Positions 1 to 7,436 of a stretch of DNA of 64,000 bases are shown here, piece by piece (position 1 is the stretch's first letter; every line of letters begins with the position of its first letter). The notes below the pieces were generated by a model. The model saw nothing but the letters and a program-made list of their open reading frames with translations. It did no database searches and had not been told where the DNA came from. The translations under genes were made by a program, and so were the position numbers. Origin of the DNA: Streptococcus shenyangsis (GTDB lineage Bacteria > Bacillota > Bacilli > Lactobacillales > Streptococcaceae); NCBI RefSeq assembly GCF_006385785.1, contig NZ_VFSH01000001.1, positions 247,999 through 311,998 on the forward strand. Direction: 5' to 3'.

Positions 1-9
1 CGCTCCTTT

Positions 10-198
10 CTAATAGTCTTTGGCAAGCCATTCCATAACACTAGCATATATTCTTTTGGGCGCTTTATAATCTCCCTTCAAAATTTTAGGAACTGTTCTA
101 GACGCTACACCAATTTCTAGAGCTAGTTCATAATTTTTTAGTTGCAAATCAGCTTTTTTCCTTCTTAATGCTTTCGCCTGTTCTTGTGTGATAAGCAT
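10..198 (-). CDS. Cro-like helix-turn-helix regulator of a prophage/satellite
   Basis: A 62-residue protein beginning MLITQEQ. An upstream in-frame start exists at 279, but the start at 198 has a good ribosome site (AAAGGAG) and lies downstream of the promoter. Residues about 23-42 look like a helix-turn-helix (NYELALEIGVASRTV). It is divergent from a cI-like gene and separated by an operator region, the classic cro/cI layout of temperate phages, so I infer it represses lysogenic promoters or starts the early operon. The rest of its operon lies outside the window. Confidence 0.7.
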   Translation of the reverse strand: MLITQEQAKALRRKKADLQLKNYELALEIGVASRTVPKILKGDYKAPKRIYASVMEWLAKDY

Positions 199-221
199 TT
201 TTCTTTCTCCTTTCCCTTTTT

Positions 222-302
222 TTATTCTCATTTCAAGAACAAATTGATTATATAATCTTATTTTGAGAATGTCAAGCATTTTTGTTCTTTTTTTGAGAAT
301 TT
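222..302. promoter_or_regulatory. cro/cI operator: inverted and direct repeats
   Basis: Two inverted arms (222-243 and 281-302) share TTTGTTCTT, a 4-base variable centre and TGAGAAT. The half-site TGAGAAT occurs at 264-270 and 294-300 on plus and inverted at 224-230. One copy abuts the cro -35 box and another sits upstream of the cI promoter. This is seen in the sequence; binding by the cI-like protein is inferred. Confidence 0.6.
247..275 (-). promoter_or_regulatory. Promoter of the cro-like gene
   Basis: Consensus sigma-A promoter on the minus strand: TTGACA (270-275), 17-base spacer, TATAAT (247-252). The TGAGAAT half-site at 264-270 touches the -35 box, so repressor binding should block it. 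The cI-like gene has its own -10 (TATAAT, 330-335, plus strand). Confidence 0.75.
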
Positions 303-369
303 TTTGTAGATAATATTTTTTTACTATGATATAATCAATTCAAAAAGTACTTGAATTAGGTGGTATCAC

Positions 370-915
370 ATGAAAATTAAACTTAAAGAACTGAGGGAGA
401 AAGAAAAAATATCTTTAAATAAACTCAAAAACATTTTGAAAGAAGAATACGATATAACAGTATCCGATAGTCAACTAATGTACTACGAAAATGAAATTAG
501 AAAACCTAGAGATGAAAATATATGGTCAGCTTTAGCTGATCACTTCGGAGTAAGTGTCGCTTACTTATTAGGGCACGAAGATGAACAAAATATTTTAAAA
601 ATAATCCAAAGTAACGAATTTAAAAAATTACTTAATGATATAGATATTGAAAAAATAAATGAACTTAGTTCAGCATACAAAAACGTTGAAGAACATATAA
701 ATAATCCTGTAAAGTATAACAATTTTGGAAAAGGATTGCTTAATCATAGCCAATCGTATATGTTTACAATTGAAGAACTAATAAATGCTGATAAAGAGAA
801 CAATACAAATTTTGCAGATATTTTAATCAACTATATTTCTTTAAATGACTATGATAAAAAAATAGCTTTTGATTTAGTTCAAAAACTATCTGATAGAGAC
901 GACGAAAAGGAGTAA
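370..915 (+). CDS. CI-like XRE-family repressor
   Basis: 181 residues. The first about 67 residues form an XRE/Cro-CI helix-turn-helix (SDSQLMYYENEIRKP, then FGVSVAYLLG, the typical end of this domain). The remaining about 110 residues are charged and helical, with no S24/LexA-type serine-lysine peptidase motif, so induction is unlikely to be by RecA-stimulated self-cleavage. No ImmA-type metallopeptidase gene lies beside it. It is first in a rightward run (repressor, DUF4177 protein, lipoprotein) and divergent from the cro-like gene. I infer it maintains lysogeny of the element. Confidence 0.75.
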   Translation: MKIKLKELREKEKISLNKLKNILKEEYDITVSDSQLMYYENEIRKPRDENIWSALADHFGVSVAYLLGHEDEQNILKIIQSNEFKKLLNDIDIEKINELSSAYKNVEEHINNPVKYNNFGKGLLNHSQSYMFTIEELINADKENNTNFADILINYISLNDYDKKIAFDLVQKLSDRDDEKE

Positions 916-920
916 CCCCC

Positions 921-1190
921 ATGGGATTTTTTGATACTGTAAAACAAAAAGGTAGTTTTTCTACCGCTTCTGGAGTAAATGGACTACACTACGTTGTCCT
1001 TCAGGTAACTTTGAAAGAAAAGTTTTTCGGCACTGGATCAGGAAACCTTACAGAATTAGAAGATGTTATCAATAAACAAGCTTCTAAAGGTTATCGCCTG
1101 CATACCATCACAACCGCCAATGGTGGAAGCAAAGGACTAGGCGGTGGAGACCGTATTCAAGCCACAATGGTATTTGAGAAAATTCTATAA
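921..1190 (+). CDS. Small DUF4177-type protein
   Basis: An 89-residue protein resembling the DUF4177 family (YVVLQVTLKEKFFG, then DVINKQASKGYRLHTI and IQATMVFEKIL). The function is unknown. It begins 5 bases after the cI-like gene with a strong ribosome site (AAAGGAG), so it is translated from the repressor transcript and should be expressed in the lysogen. Small DUF4177 proteins are common in lactic phage lysogeny modules; a role in immunity or superinfection control would be inference only. Confidence 0.6.
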   Translation: MGFFDTVKQKGSFSTASGVNGLHYVVLQVTLKEKFFGTGSGNLTELEDVINKQASKGYRLHTITTANGGSKGLGGGDRIQATMVFEKIL

Positions 1191-1236
1191 TCCCCCATCT
1201 TTTATCAGAAAAACATCAGCATATAGGAGACTACTT

Positions 1237-1776
1237 ATGAAAAAATTACTAAGCACATCAGCTGTTTTACTTTCTGCTACTGTCCTAGTGGCTTGCTCTA
1301 ACAATCAATCAACTACTAAAGATAGCTCGGAGCAACCAAAAACGGAGCAAAAAAACACTACTTCAACAAACGTTAAAACCAAAGTAGATAACAGTAAATA
1401 CGACAATCTAATTTCTGAAATCAAATCAAAATTAGATCCTGAATCAACTGGAGCAATAAGCGTTAAAATTCAAAATAACGTAATCGATTCAGATTCATCC
1501 GAACCGCATGATACAATCATGATTTTGCTAACTGGAACGGCTAAAGATAGCGCAAAAGAGACTATGGACGCAATCAATTCAAATTCTGCTACAACTAATC
1601 AGCAAAATGCAATTACCGTATTTCGGATGTCTATATCTGAGTTTGCTAAAAAATTACCAGACGACAATACTACTCTTTCCCTTGGATATGAAAAATCCGC
1701 TGATCAATACGACTTAATCGCAAAATCTTCAAAACAAAAAGATTTTATCCCTGTTGGAGAAATCATCGTACAATAA
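1237..1776 (+). CDS. Prophage-encoded surface lipoprotein
   Basis: A 179-residue lipoprotein. The start at 1237 is chosen over an upstream in-frame ATG at 1144 because it follows AGGAGA and gives a clean lipoprotein signal: MKKLL, a hydrophobic stretch and lipobox LVAC with Cys20. A Thr/Ser/Gln/Lys-rich linker (about 21-55) precedes a soluble domain I do not recognise. It sits between repressor and integrase, the position occupied in some streptococcal phages by a superinfection-exclusion lipoprotein (Ltp of phage TP-J34). It lacks the repeat I associate with Ltp, so this is analogy by position and export only. Confidence 0.6.
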   Translation: MKKLLSTSAVLLSATVLVACSNNQSTTKDSSEQPKTEQKNTTSTNVKTKVDNSKYDNLISEIKSKLDPESTGAISVKIQNNVIDSDSSEPHDTIMILLTGTAKDSAKETMDAINSNSATTNQQNAITVFRMSISEFAKKLPDDNTTLSLGYEKSADQYDLIAKSSKQKDFIPVGEIIVQ

Positions 1777-2013
1777 AAAATCCCCCATATTCGCCAATAG
1801 AACCCCTATTTCTAAGGTCTATTGTGCAAAAACAGGGGAAATTGAAGAATAGAAAGCCGATTTTACAGACTAAAGTGCAAAAAACGGCAAAATTGACAAA
1901 TAGAAAAAGACAAGCCTGCTACCGCTAACTTGTCTGACAATGCAATAAAAGCAATGTTCCCAGCGTTGAGTTTTTTCGATACTCAAAAATTTTTAAAAAA
2001 CAAACTAAAAATA
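1777..2013. repeat. Non-coding stretch with tandem imperfect repeat (51-base period)
   Basis: No plausible gene. Two related blocks lie at 1817-1859 and 1868-1910; each has (T/A)GTGCAAAAA, then AAATTGA and AATAGAAA. A partial third AATAGAA lies at about 1795. A hairpin-capable CCCCT/AGGGG pair overlaps the first block (1803-1838). The repeats are too few and diverged for a CRISPR array; iterons, recombination sites or RNA structure are all possible. Confidence 0.45.
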
Positions 2014-2042
2014 TTGACAAAAACTAAAAATTACAGTATTAT
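2014..2042 (+). promoter_or_regulatory. Strong promoter of the abi-associated small RNA
   Basis: TTGACA (2014-2019), 17-base spacer, TATTAT (2037-2042): near-consensus sigma-A promoter. It places the transcript start near 2049, about 90 bases before the abi start codon, so the transcript begins with a non-coding structured segment. Confidence 0.75.
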
Positions 2043-2048
2043 TAGGCA

Positions 2049-2120
2049 ATGAGAAGAGTTTCTGCTCCCAAGGGAACAGAGTACGCGAAACACCGCCTAG
2101 TGCTACTAGGTGGTGTTTTT
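2049..2120 (+). ncRNA. Small structured RNA upstream of the AbiF-like gene
   Basis: A predicted transcript of about 72 nt with no ORF. Hairpin 1 (2061-2080) pairs TCTGCTCC with GGAACAGA around a CAAG loop, with one mismatch. A linker GTACGCG follows. Hairpin 2 has a 13-bp stem (2088-2100 AAACACCGCCTAG with 2106-2118; one G-U) around TGCTA and ends in a T run, so it can act as an intrinsic terminator. It has its own promoter and ends 17 bases before the abi start codon. From memory, an 'abiF RNA' motif has been described upstream of Abi_2-family genes in Firmicutes; this fits but is unchecked. Confidence 0.65.
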
Positions 2121-2137
2121 GTATACAAGGAATATAT

Positions 2138-3112
2138 ATGAAACCATTTCAAACATTAGATGAACAAATAAAACTTCTCCAATCTAGAGGTTTAGAAATA
2201 GATAACATAGAAGAATGCAAAAGATACCTTCTAACTAACAACTATTACAACGTCGTCAACGGATATAGTAAGTTTTTTCAAACATCAAAAGATAAATTTA
2301 TAGCTGGTGCAGACTTTAGAGAAATAGCTGCAACACACTTTTACGATAAAGAAATTAAATCAGCTTTTTTAAAAGCAATTATAGATGCAGAAAAACACTT
2401 TAAATCCGTACTGGCATATCGTTTTTCAGAATCATATCCAAAGCCATACTCTTATCTAGATATTAATAATTTTGAAACACAAAAAGATGCAAAAAGGCTC
2501 GCACAAATTACAAATTTAATCAGTATATTAGCTAGAATACTCAATGAGTATAACAGGGATAAACAAAACAATTCTATAAAACACCACTATAAACAACATG
2601 GCGTTGTTCCTTTCTGGGTTATCATCAATGAACTTACACTAGGGCAAGCATTTAACTTTTATAGAAATCTAAACACTGATATAAAAAATCAAATAGCTAG
2701 AGATTTATCACCATTCTTACAAGAAAATATTGAATACATCCAAAATAGACCTAGTAAAGACCTTTTAAGCGGAAAGGCTTTAGAAAGTATTATTAAAAAT
2801 ATACTAGAAATTAGAAATATCACTGCTCATAATAATAAACTTTTCAATTATAAATGTCGGGAGAATCTTCCACAACTAGCTTATTTTCACTATTACAATA
2901 ATAATGCTAATACGTCAAGACAATCTGTATATTATGTTTTTCTTGCCTTGCAATGCCTACTTGCGTCCACACAATACGCTCAATTACATAACACTATTAT
3001 AAAAAGAACCAAAGCTCTAAATAAAAAAGCGCACTCCATTGAAGCCGGCATTGTATTGGATACACTTGGATTTCCGAATAATTGGTATAATATCACCGAC
3101 ACATTAAGATAG
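2138..3112 (+). CDS. AbiF/AbiD-like abortive infection protein (Abi_2 family, HEPN RNase)
   Basis: 324 residues of the Abi_2 (AbiD/AbiF) family. The N-terminus has the family pattern LLQSRGLEIDN, then YLLTNNYYNVVNGYSKFF (about 14-47). Near residue 226 is RNITAH, an R-x4-H motif (Arg226, His231) typical of HEPN ribonucleases. The start follows AAGGA at a good distance. Families of this type act in phage defence by abortive infection and have been linked in recent work to the ancestry of Cas13 (recalled). Here it is cargo between the lipoprotein and the integrase, directly behind a small terminated RNA that could be an RNA antitoxin or activity switch. Target and trigger cannot be read from the sequence. 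Confidence 0.75.
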   Translation: MKPFQTLDEQIKLLQSRGLEIDNIEECKRYLLTNNYYNVVNGYSKFFQTSKDKFIAGADFREIAATHFYDKEIKSAFLKAIIDAEKHFKSVLAYRFSESYPKPYSYLDINNFETQKDAKRLAQITNLISILARILNEYNRDKQNNSIKHHYKQHGVVPFWVIINELTLGQAFNFYRNLNTDIKNQIARDLSPFLQENIEYIQNRPSKDLLSGKALESIIKNILEIRNITAHNNKLFNYKCRENLPQLAYFHYYNNNANTSRQSVYYVFLALQCLLASTQYAQLHNTIIKRTKALNKKAHSIEAGIVLDTLGFPNNWYNITDTLR

Positions 3113-3126
3113 AACTACTTGCAATA

Positions 3127-3148
3127 TATGGGCCTTTTCAAACCCCAT
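3127..3148. repeat. Inverted repeat between abi and integrase
   Basis: ATATGGG and CCCATAT form a 7-bp inverted repeat just after the abi stop codon. No clear T tail follows, so it is a weak terminator candidate at best. The rest of 3113-3292 holds no gene I can support apart from the integrase ribosome site. Confidence 0.3.
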
Positions 3149-3292
3149 ATCCGCCTTGTTTCCTATTCTGCTACAATTTACCGTCTGACTGCTTAAAATC
3201 GAAAATAGGGGCATTCTCGTAGCTCCTCGCATGGTATAAACTCAAAACCTTTTCTAATTGCTTGCCTGCTGATGGAAAAAGGAGTTAAAACC

Positions 3293-4459
3293 ATGAAAAT
3301 TACACAACACACGAAAAAAGACGGATCAGCAGTCTACCGCTCTAGTATCTATCTTGGCATTGATTCTGTAACTGGTAAGAAGGTCAAGACTACCATATCA
3401 GCACGAACAAAAAAAGAACTCAGAAATAAGGCCATTCAGGCCAAGGTAGAATTTGAGAAAAACGGCTCTACACGGAAACAACGCTCACATATAACAACCT
3501 ATAGCGAACTTGTGGACTTATTCTGGCAAACCTACCAGCATACCATAAAGACTAATACGCAGATAAAGATAAAAGGTTGCTTAAATAATTACCTCTTGCC
3601 CTCATTTGGTACTTACAAACTAGATAAACTTACACCTGTCATTATCCAAACTCAGGTAAATAAATGGGCGGATGAGTACAATCAGGACGGAACGGGATAT
3701 AAAGAATACAATCACCTTCATGCCTTAAATAAACGTATACTACAGTATGGAGTTTCTATCCAGACATTAAACAATAACCCTGCTCGTGACGTTGTCATTC
3801 CTAGAAAGATAACAAGAGATAAACAAGAAATTAAATACTTTCAAGATCAGGAACTTAAAAACTTCCTCTCCTATCTCGATAACCTGGAGAATACCTTTGT
3901 CAATTTCTATGATACTGTGCTTTATAAAACGCTCCTAGCTACTGGACTGCGCATCCGTGAATGTCTGGCCCTAGAATGGTCTGATATTGACCTGCAGAAC
4001 GGAACAATCGATATTAACAAAACACTCAACATTTTAAACCAGGTAAACACTCCTAAGACAAAATCAAGCTATAGAGTTCTAGATATCGATCATAAAACAG
4101 TACTCATGCTTCGTCTCTACCGAGCAAGACAAGCAGAAAACGGTAGAAACATTGGCTTAACCTATGAGAAAGTATTCTCTGATAGCTTTGACAACTATGT
4201 CAATACTCGAAAGGTTGATTATCGCCTACATAAGCACTTAAAAAACGCTAACTGTACTGATTTAGGCTTTCACGCTTTCCGACATACTCACGCTAGTATC
4301 TTGCTTAATGCCGGACTACCATACAAGGAAATACAGACACGGCTTGGCCATGCAAAAATATCTGTAACTATGGACACTTACAGCCATTTATCAAAAGAGA
4401 ACCAAAAAAGAGCAGTCTCATTCTTTGAAACTGCCCTCGAAAAAATAAAAAGTTCTTAA
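3293..4459 (+). CDS. int: Tyrosine recombinase / phage-type integrase
   Basis: 388 residues. The ATG at 3293 is preferred over 3272 because AAAAGGAG ends 8 bases before it. The N-terminal about 60 residues form the arm-binding domain (KDGSAVYRSSIYLG, KTTISARTKKE), followed by a SAM-like core-binding domain and the catalytic domain with Arg220 (TGLRIRE), Lys257, His327-x-x-Arg330 (HAFRH), His353 (LGH) and the nucleophile Tyr363 (DTYSH). All catalytic residues are present, so it should be active. It integrates and excises the element; its 3' end faces chromosomal thiZ, as usual when the attachment site lies just beyond int. Confidence 0.9.
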   Translation: MKITQHTKKDGSAVYRSSIYLGIDSVTGKKVKTTISARTKKELRNKAIQAKVEFEKNGSTRKQRSHITTYSELVDLFWQTYQHTIKTNTQIKIKGCLNNYLLPSFGTYKLDKLTPVIIQTQVNKWADEYNQDGTGYKEYNHLHALNKRILQYGVSIQTLNNNPARDVVIPRKITRDKQEIKYFQDQELKNFLSYLDNLENTFVNFYDTVLYKTLLATGLRIRECLALEWSDIDLQNGTIDINKTLNILNQVNTPKTKSSYRVLDIDHKTVLMLRLYRARQAENGRNIGLTYEKVFSDSFDNYVNTRKVDYRLHKHLKNANCTDLGFHAFRHTHASILLNAGLPYKEIQTRLGHAKISVTMDTYSHLSKENQKRAVSFFETALEKIKSS

Positions 4460-4600
4460 AAAAGTCCACAAAATTAAAAAAGCGATACATAAAACCCTTA
4501 TGTATCAACGATTATAGAATGATTTCGGTATAATTGACTATTATACCGAAATTTTCTCATTTTTAAAAGAAAAAGGGCGCTGGTAAAGGATAATCTTCAC
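4460..4600. other. Element-chromosome boundary with two perfect inverted repeats (candidate att region)
   Basis: Downstream of int are GATACATAA-5-TTATGTATC (484-506 past 4000) and a 12-bp perfect hairpin with a T-rich tail (4523-4551: TTTCGGTATAAT paired with ATTATACCGAAA). The second is probably the int terminator. One junction of the integrated element should lie in this stretch, but the other end is outside the window, so the core cannot be fixed. Confidence 0.45.
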
Positions 4601-4612
4601 CAACTCCCTATT
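4570..4612 (-). terminator. Imperfect terminator of the thiamine transporter operon
   Basis: On the minus strand after the thiZ stop, AGGGAGTTGGTGAAG pairs imperfectly with CTTTACCAGCGCCCT and is followed by TTTTTCTTTT. Confidence 0.55.
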
Positions 4613-4615
4613 TTT

Positions 4616-5344
4616 CTACTTATCTAAGCCTAATTCTACCAAGATTTGACGTTTGTAGGCAATCTTTTGAACTTCTTTGTCCTCATCTTCAGACCAGTCT
4701 AGTTTAATTTCTGAAACAATCTGCCCAGGGCGATTTTTCAAGATATAGATGCGGTCACTGAGATTGAGAGCCTCCTCGATACTGTGAGTAATAATCAAGG
4801 TTGTTAGCTGCAACTGCTTGTGAATTTCAAGGTACCAAGCGTGGAGTTCCATCTTGGTCATCTCATCCAAGGCGCTAAATGCCTCATCTAAGAGAAAGAG
4901 CTTGTGCCCAAAAAGGTAGGTCCGGAGTAAGGCTACACGCTGGCGCATCCCCCCACTAAGTTCATGAGGATACTTGTCCCGTACCGCCGTTAACTGGAAG
5001 GTAGCAAGAATTTCATCCGCACGGGCAATGGCTTCCGCCTTATCCACTTTTTGAATCAAGAGGGGCAGGATGATATTACCAAGCACCGTCTTGTGCTCCA
5101 AGAGTAGATCCTTTTGCAACATATAACTCACGCGCCCCTGGGGATTTTCTTCACCATCAAGGACAATTCTCCCTGACTGAACTTCTAAAATCCCAGCGAT
5201 TAGATTAAAGAGGGTGGTCTTTCCTACACCACTTGGGCCTAGGATAGAAACCACTTCACCTGAAGTCACCTGCAGGTTGATGTCTTCTAAAATCCTCTCC
5301 TGACCATAGGCATAACTGACGTGTTCTAGTCTAATTTCTGTCAT
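4616..5344 (-). CDS. thiZ: ABC transporter ATP-binding protein, thiamine/pyrimidine type
   Basis: 242 residues. Walker A GPSGVGKTT (36-44), signature LSGGMRQR, Walker B FLLDEAFSALD and switch histidine (THSIEEA) are all present, so it is a complete ATPase. It is last in the riboswitch-controlled operon (thiamine-binding family protein, permease, solute-binding lipoprotein, ATPase). Its ATG overlaps the stop codon of the solute-binding gene by one base, implying coupled translation. It powers uptake of thiamine or a pyrimidine precursor; the riboswitch fixes the pathway, the exact ligand is inferred. Confidence 0.85.
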   Translation of the reverse strand: MTEIRLEHVSYAYGQERILEDINLQVTSGEVVSILGPSGVGKTTLFNLIAGILEVQSGRIVLDGEENPQGRVSYMLQKDLLLEHKTVLGNIILPLLIQKVDKAEAIARADEILATFQLTAVRDKYPHELSGGMRQRVALLRTYLFGHKLFLLDEAFSALDEMTKMELHAWYLEIHKQLQLTTLIITHSIEEALNLSDRIYILKNRPGQIVSEIKLDWSEDEDKEVQKIAYKRQILVELGLDK

Positions 5345-6351
5345 TATTTCACAAATTCATTAGTGAAGCCTTTGTCTGTCAAATCTTCTTTAAGGATACC
5401 ATTTTCTTTATCCCATTTGTAGAAGGCATTCCAGCGAGTTGCATCAAATTGACCCCATTTTTCCTTGTCGCTTGCGTATTCTTTTGACAAGTATTTTTGA
5501 GATTCGATGACAAAATCACGTTTTTCTTTGAGCTCAGGTGCATTCTTGATGAGGATATCTGCCGCTTCCTCTGGATGCTCCATAGCATATTGGTAACCTT
5601 TTTTGATAGCTTGGATGACTTTGCGAGCTTCTTCTTTGTTGTCTTTCAAATAGTCGTTGTTTGCGATGATAACTGGTGAGTAGTAATCAAATTCCTTGAC
5701 GTAGTCTTTCAAATACATGAAGTTAGCCTCTACACCTTGAGATTTTGCAAGGATACCATCCCATCCGTAGTAGATCCATGCAGTATCAAATACTCCATTG
5801 GCAATCGGTGTGATTGAGTTTGAGTCGTTATTTGGTACTTTTTCAACCTTCTCAAAGTCTCCACCTTGAGATTCTACCAAGGTTTTCAACATAGCAAGTT
5901 CAGTTGGGTCATTCCAAGTTCCGTATTTCTTACCAACCAAGTCCTTTGGACTACTTACATTGTCAGATTTACGAGAGATGATTCCTGATGTATTGTGCTC
6001 AACAATAGCTGCAACGGCAGTGATTCCTGCCCCTTTTTCTAACTTCTTAGCCATGTAGTCTTGGAAATACACTGCAAATGGTGCCTTACCGTTAATAACC
6101 AAGTCAGAAGAACTTTCTTCTGGCGGCAATTTCAAATCAACATCCACTCCAGCTTCTTTGAAATAACCTTTTTCCTTAGCCACATAAAGCCCTGTGTGGT
6201 TGGTATTTGGTGTCCAGTCTAGGATAAAGTCAATCTTCTTGAGTTCTGCCTCTTTGTTGTTCTTAGAAGCAGTTCCTTGACCACAGGCTACAAGCACAAC
6301 AGCTACAAGAGCTGTTACTAGCGTTAAAAACACTTTCCATGTTTTCTTCAT
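5344..6351 (-). CDS. thiY: ABC transporter substrate-binding lipoprotein, NMT1/ThiY type
   Basis: 335 residues with a lipoprotein signal (hydrophobic stretch ending LVACGQG, Cys23) followed by an NMT1/THI5-like periplasmic-binding fold (DFILDWTPNTNHTGLYVAKEKGYFKEAGVDV). This family binds thiamine-related pyrimidines such as formylaminopyrimidine; in streptococci thiamine itself is also possible. It is anchored outside the membrane and delivers ligand to the permease encoded 39 bases upstream. The TPP riboswitch ahead of the operon supports the assignment. Confidence 0.85.
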   Translation of the reverse strand: MKKTWKVFLTLVTALVAVVLVACGQGTASKNNKEAELKKIDFILDWTPNTNHTGLYVAKEKGYFKEAGVDVDLKLPPEESSSDLVINGKAPFAVYFQDYMAKKLEKGAGITAVAAIVEHNTSGIISRKSDNVSSPKDLVGKKYGTWNDPTELAMLKTLVESQGGDFEKVEKVPNNDSNSITPIANGVFDTAWIYYGWDGILAKSQGVEANFMYLKDYVKEFDYYSPVIIANNDYLKDNKEEARKVIQAIKKGYQYAMEHPEEAADILIKNAPELKEKRDFVIESQKYLSKEYASDKEKWGQFDATRWNAFYKWDKENGILKEDLTDKGFTNEFVK

Positions 6352-6390
6352 TTTGATTTCCTCTTTTCTTTTTCAGAAACATCCTTCTTC

Positions 6391-7149
6391 TTATGAACGT
6401 TTCCATTTAATAACATATTTTTCACTAATATCGACCAATTTCATACCAAGAAGGCTGATAATCGATACCAGAATAATAATAGCAAACATGGTATCATACT
6501 GAAACAGTTTCTTGGACTGAATCATGTAGACACCTAGTCCTTCAAAGCCTCCCAACCACTCAGATACCACTGTTGTGATAAAGGCGTAGGAGACACTGAC
6601 CCTCAGACCTGCATAAAAGTAAGGCAGGCTGACTGGAATTTTAAAATGCCACAGGATTTGCCAAGGCTTGGCCCGCATCAGACTAAACAAGGTCAGCATA
6701 TCCTTGTCACAATGCCTAAAACCGTCCAAAATGCTGACGATAATAGGAAAGGTTGTCGTCAAGATAATCAAGACAATCTTGGGCAAAATCCCATAACCTA
6801 GCCACAAGACCAAGATAGGAGCTATGGCAATGGTCGGAATGGTCTGAACGACCACCATCATGGGGTAAATCAAATCATTGAGCCAAGTCAAACTGTCCAT
6901 GAGTACAGCCATGAGACAGGCAATCAAGACTCCTAGAACCAACCCCAATAAAGCCACTCTCAAGGTGGCCCAGCTATGGTGCCAGAGAAATTCTCTGTCA
7001 CGAACAAATGACAGGAAAATTTCAAGAGGTGTCGGTAGAATAAACTTGGGGAGAAGTTTAAGCAAACCTGCTAACTGCCAGATTGACAAGACTCCTAGAA
7101 AACCCAATAGACTAATGTGTCGTCTCAGTATACTTTTCAAGTTTCTCAT
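6391..7149 (-). CDS. thiX: ABC transporter permease, thiamine/pyrimidine type
   Basis: 252 residues, about six membrane helices and the coupling motif EWLGGFEGLGVYMI of binding-protein-dependent permeases. The ATG at 7149 is preferred to the TTG codon before it. The gene begins inside the last 38 bases of the upstream thiamine-binding-family gene, so translation is probably coupled. It forms the membrane channel served by the adjacent ThiY-like lipoprotein and ThiZ-like ATPase. Confidence 0.8.
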   Translation of the reverse strand: MRNLKSILRRHISLLGFLGVLSIWQLAGLLKLLPKFILPTPLEIFLSFVRDREFLWHHSWATLRVALLGLVLGVLIACLMAVLMDSLTWLNDLIYPMMVVVQTIPTIAIAPILVLWLGYGILPKIVLIILTTTFPIIVSILDGFRHCDKDMLTLFSLMRAKPWQILWHFKIPVSLPYFYAGLRVSVSYAFITTVVSEWLGGFEGLGVYMIQSKKLFQYDTMFAIIILVSIISLLGMKLVDISEKYVIKWKRS

Positions 7150-7402
7150 CAATACTTAAAATCTCTCCTACGTTTATTTTGACATTGGCAAAGACATTAT
7201 CTGCCTCCTGCCCTGCCACTTCTAGCGCTTCTTTGAGAATGCGCATAAGCTCATCAAATTCCCCTTCCAAGACCGTTTCAAATGGTGTCACCACCATGGT
7301 CACTTCTTGACCTTGCAGATAGGCAATGACCTGATCGATTACGTAAATCCGATCAATCCCCTGTGCTAGGGGTAAAACTTGCAAGGCGATGCTTGCTTTC
7401 AT
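7112..7402 (-). CDS. MTH1187/YkoF-family thiamine-binding protein
   Basis: 96 residues of the MTH1187/YqgV family (DUF77), cytoplasmic thiamine-binding-like proteins (SIALQVLPLAQGIDRIYVIDQVIAYLQ, then VTPFETVLEGEFDELM). A longer reading starts at 7453, but that ATG lies inside the riboswitch terminator hairpin; the start at 7402 follows GAGGAGG and gives the normal family length. It heads the thiamine transport operon. Its role is probably thiamine sensing or buffering, by family. Confidence 0.75.
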   Translation of the reverse strand: MKASIALQVLPLAQGIDRIYVIDQVIAYLQGQEVTMVVTPFETVLEGEFDELMRILKEALEVAGQEADNVFANVKINVGEILSIDEKLEKYTETTH

Positions 7403-7436
7403 AAAAACCTCCTCTTCTCGTTTTCCTTTGACAAAA

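Noticed and set aside
1788..1910. Possible CRISPR array
   Set aside because: Only two diverged copies with a 51-base period, no uniform repeat and no cas genes in the window.
2049..2137. Type I toxin peptide or leader ORF upstream of abi
   Set aside because: No ORF with start, ribosome site and useful length; the segment folds into two hairpins instead.
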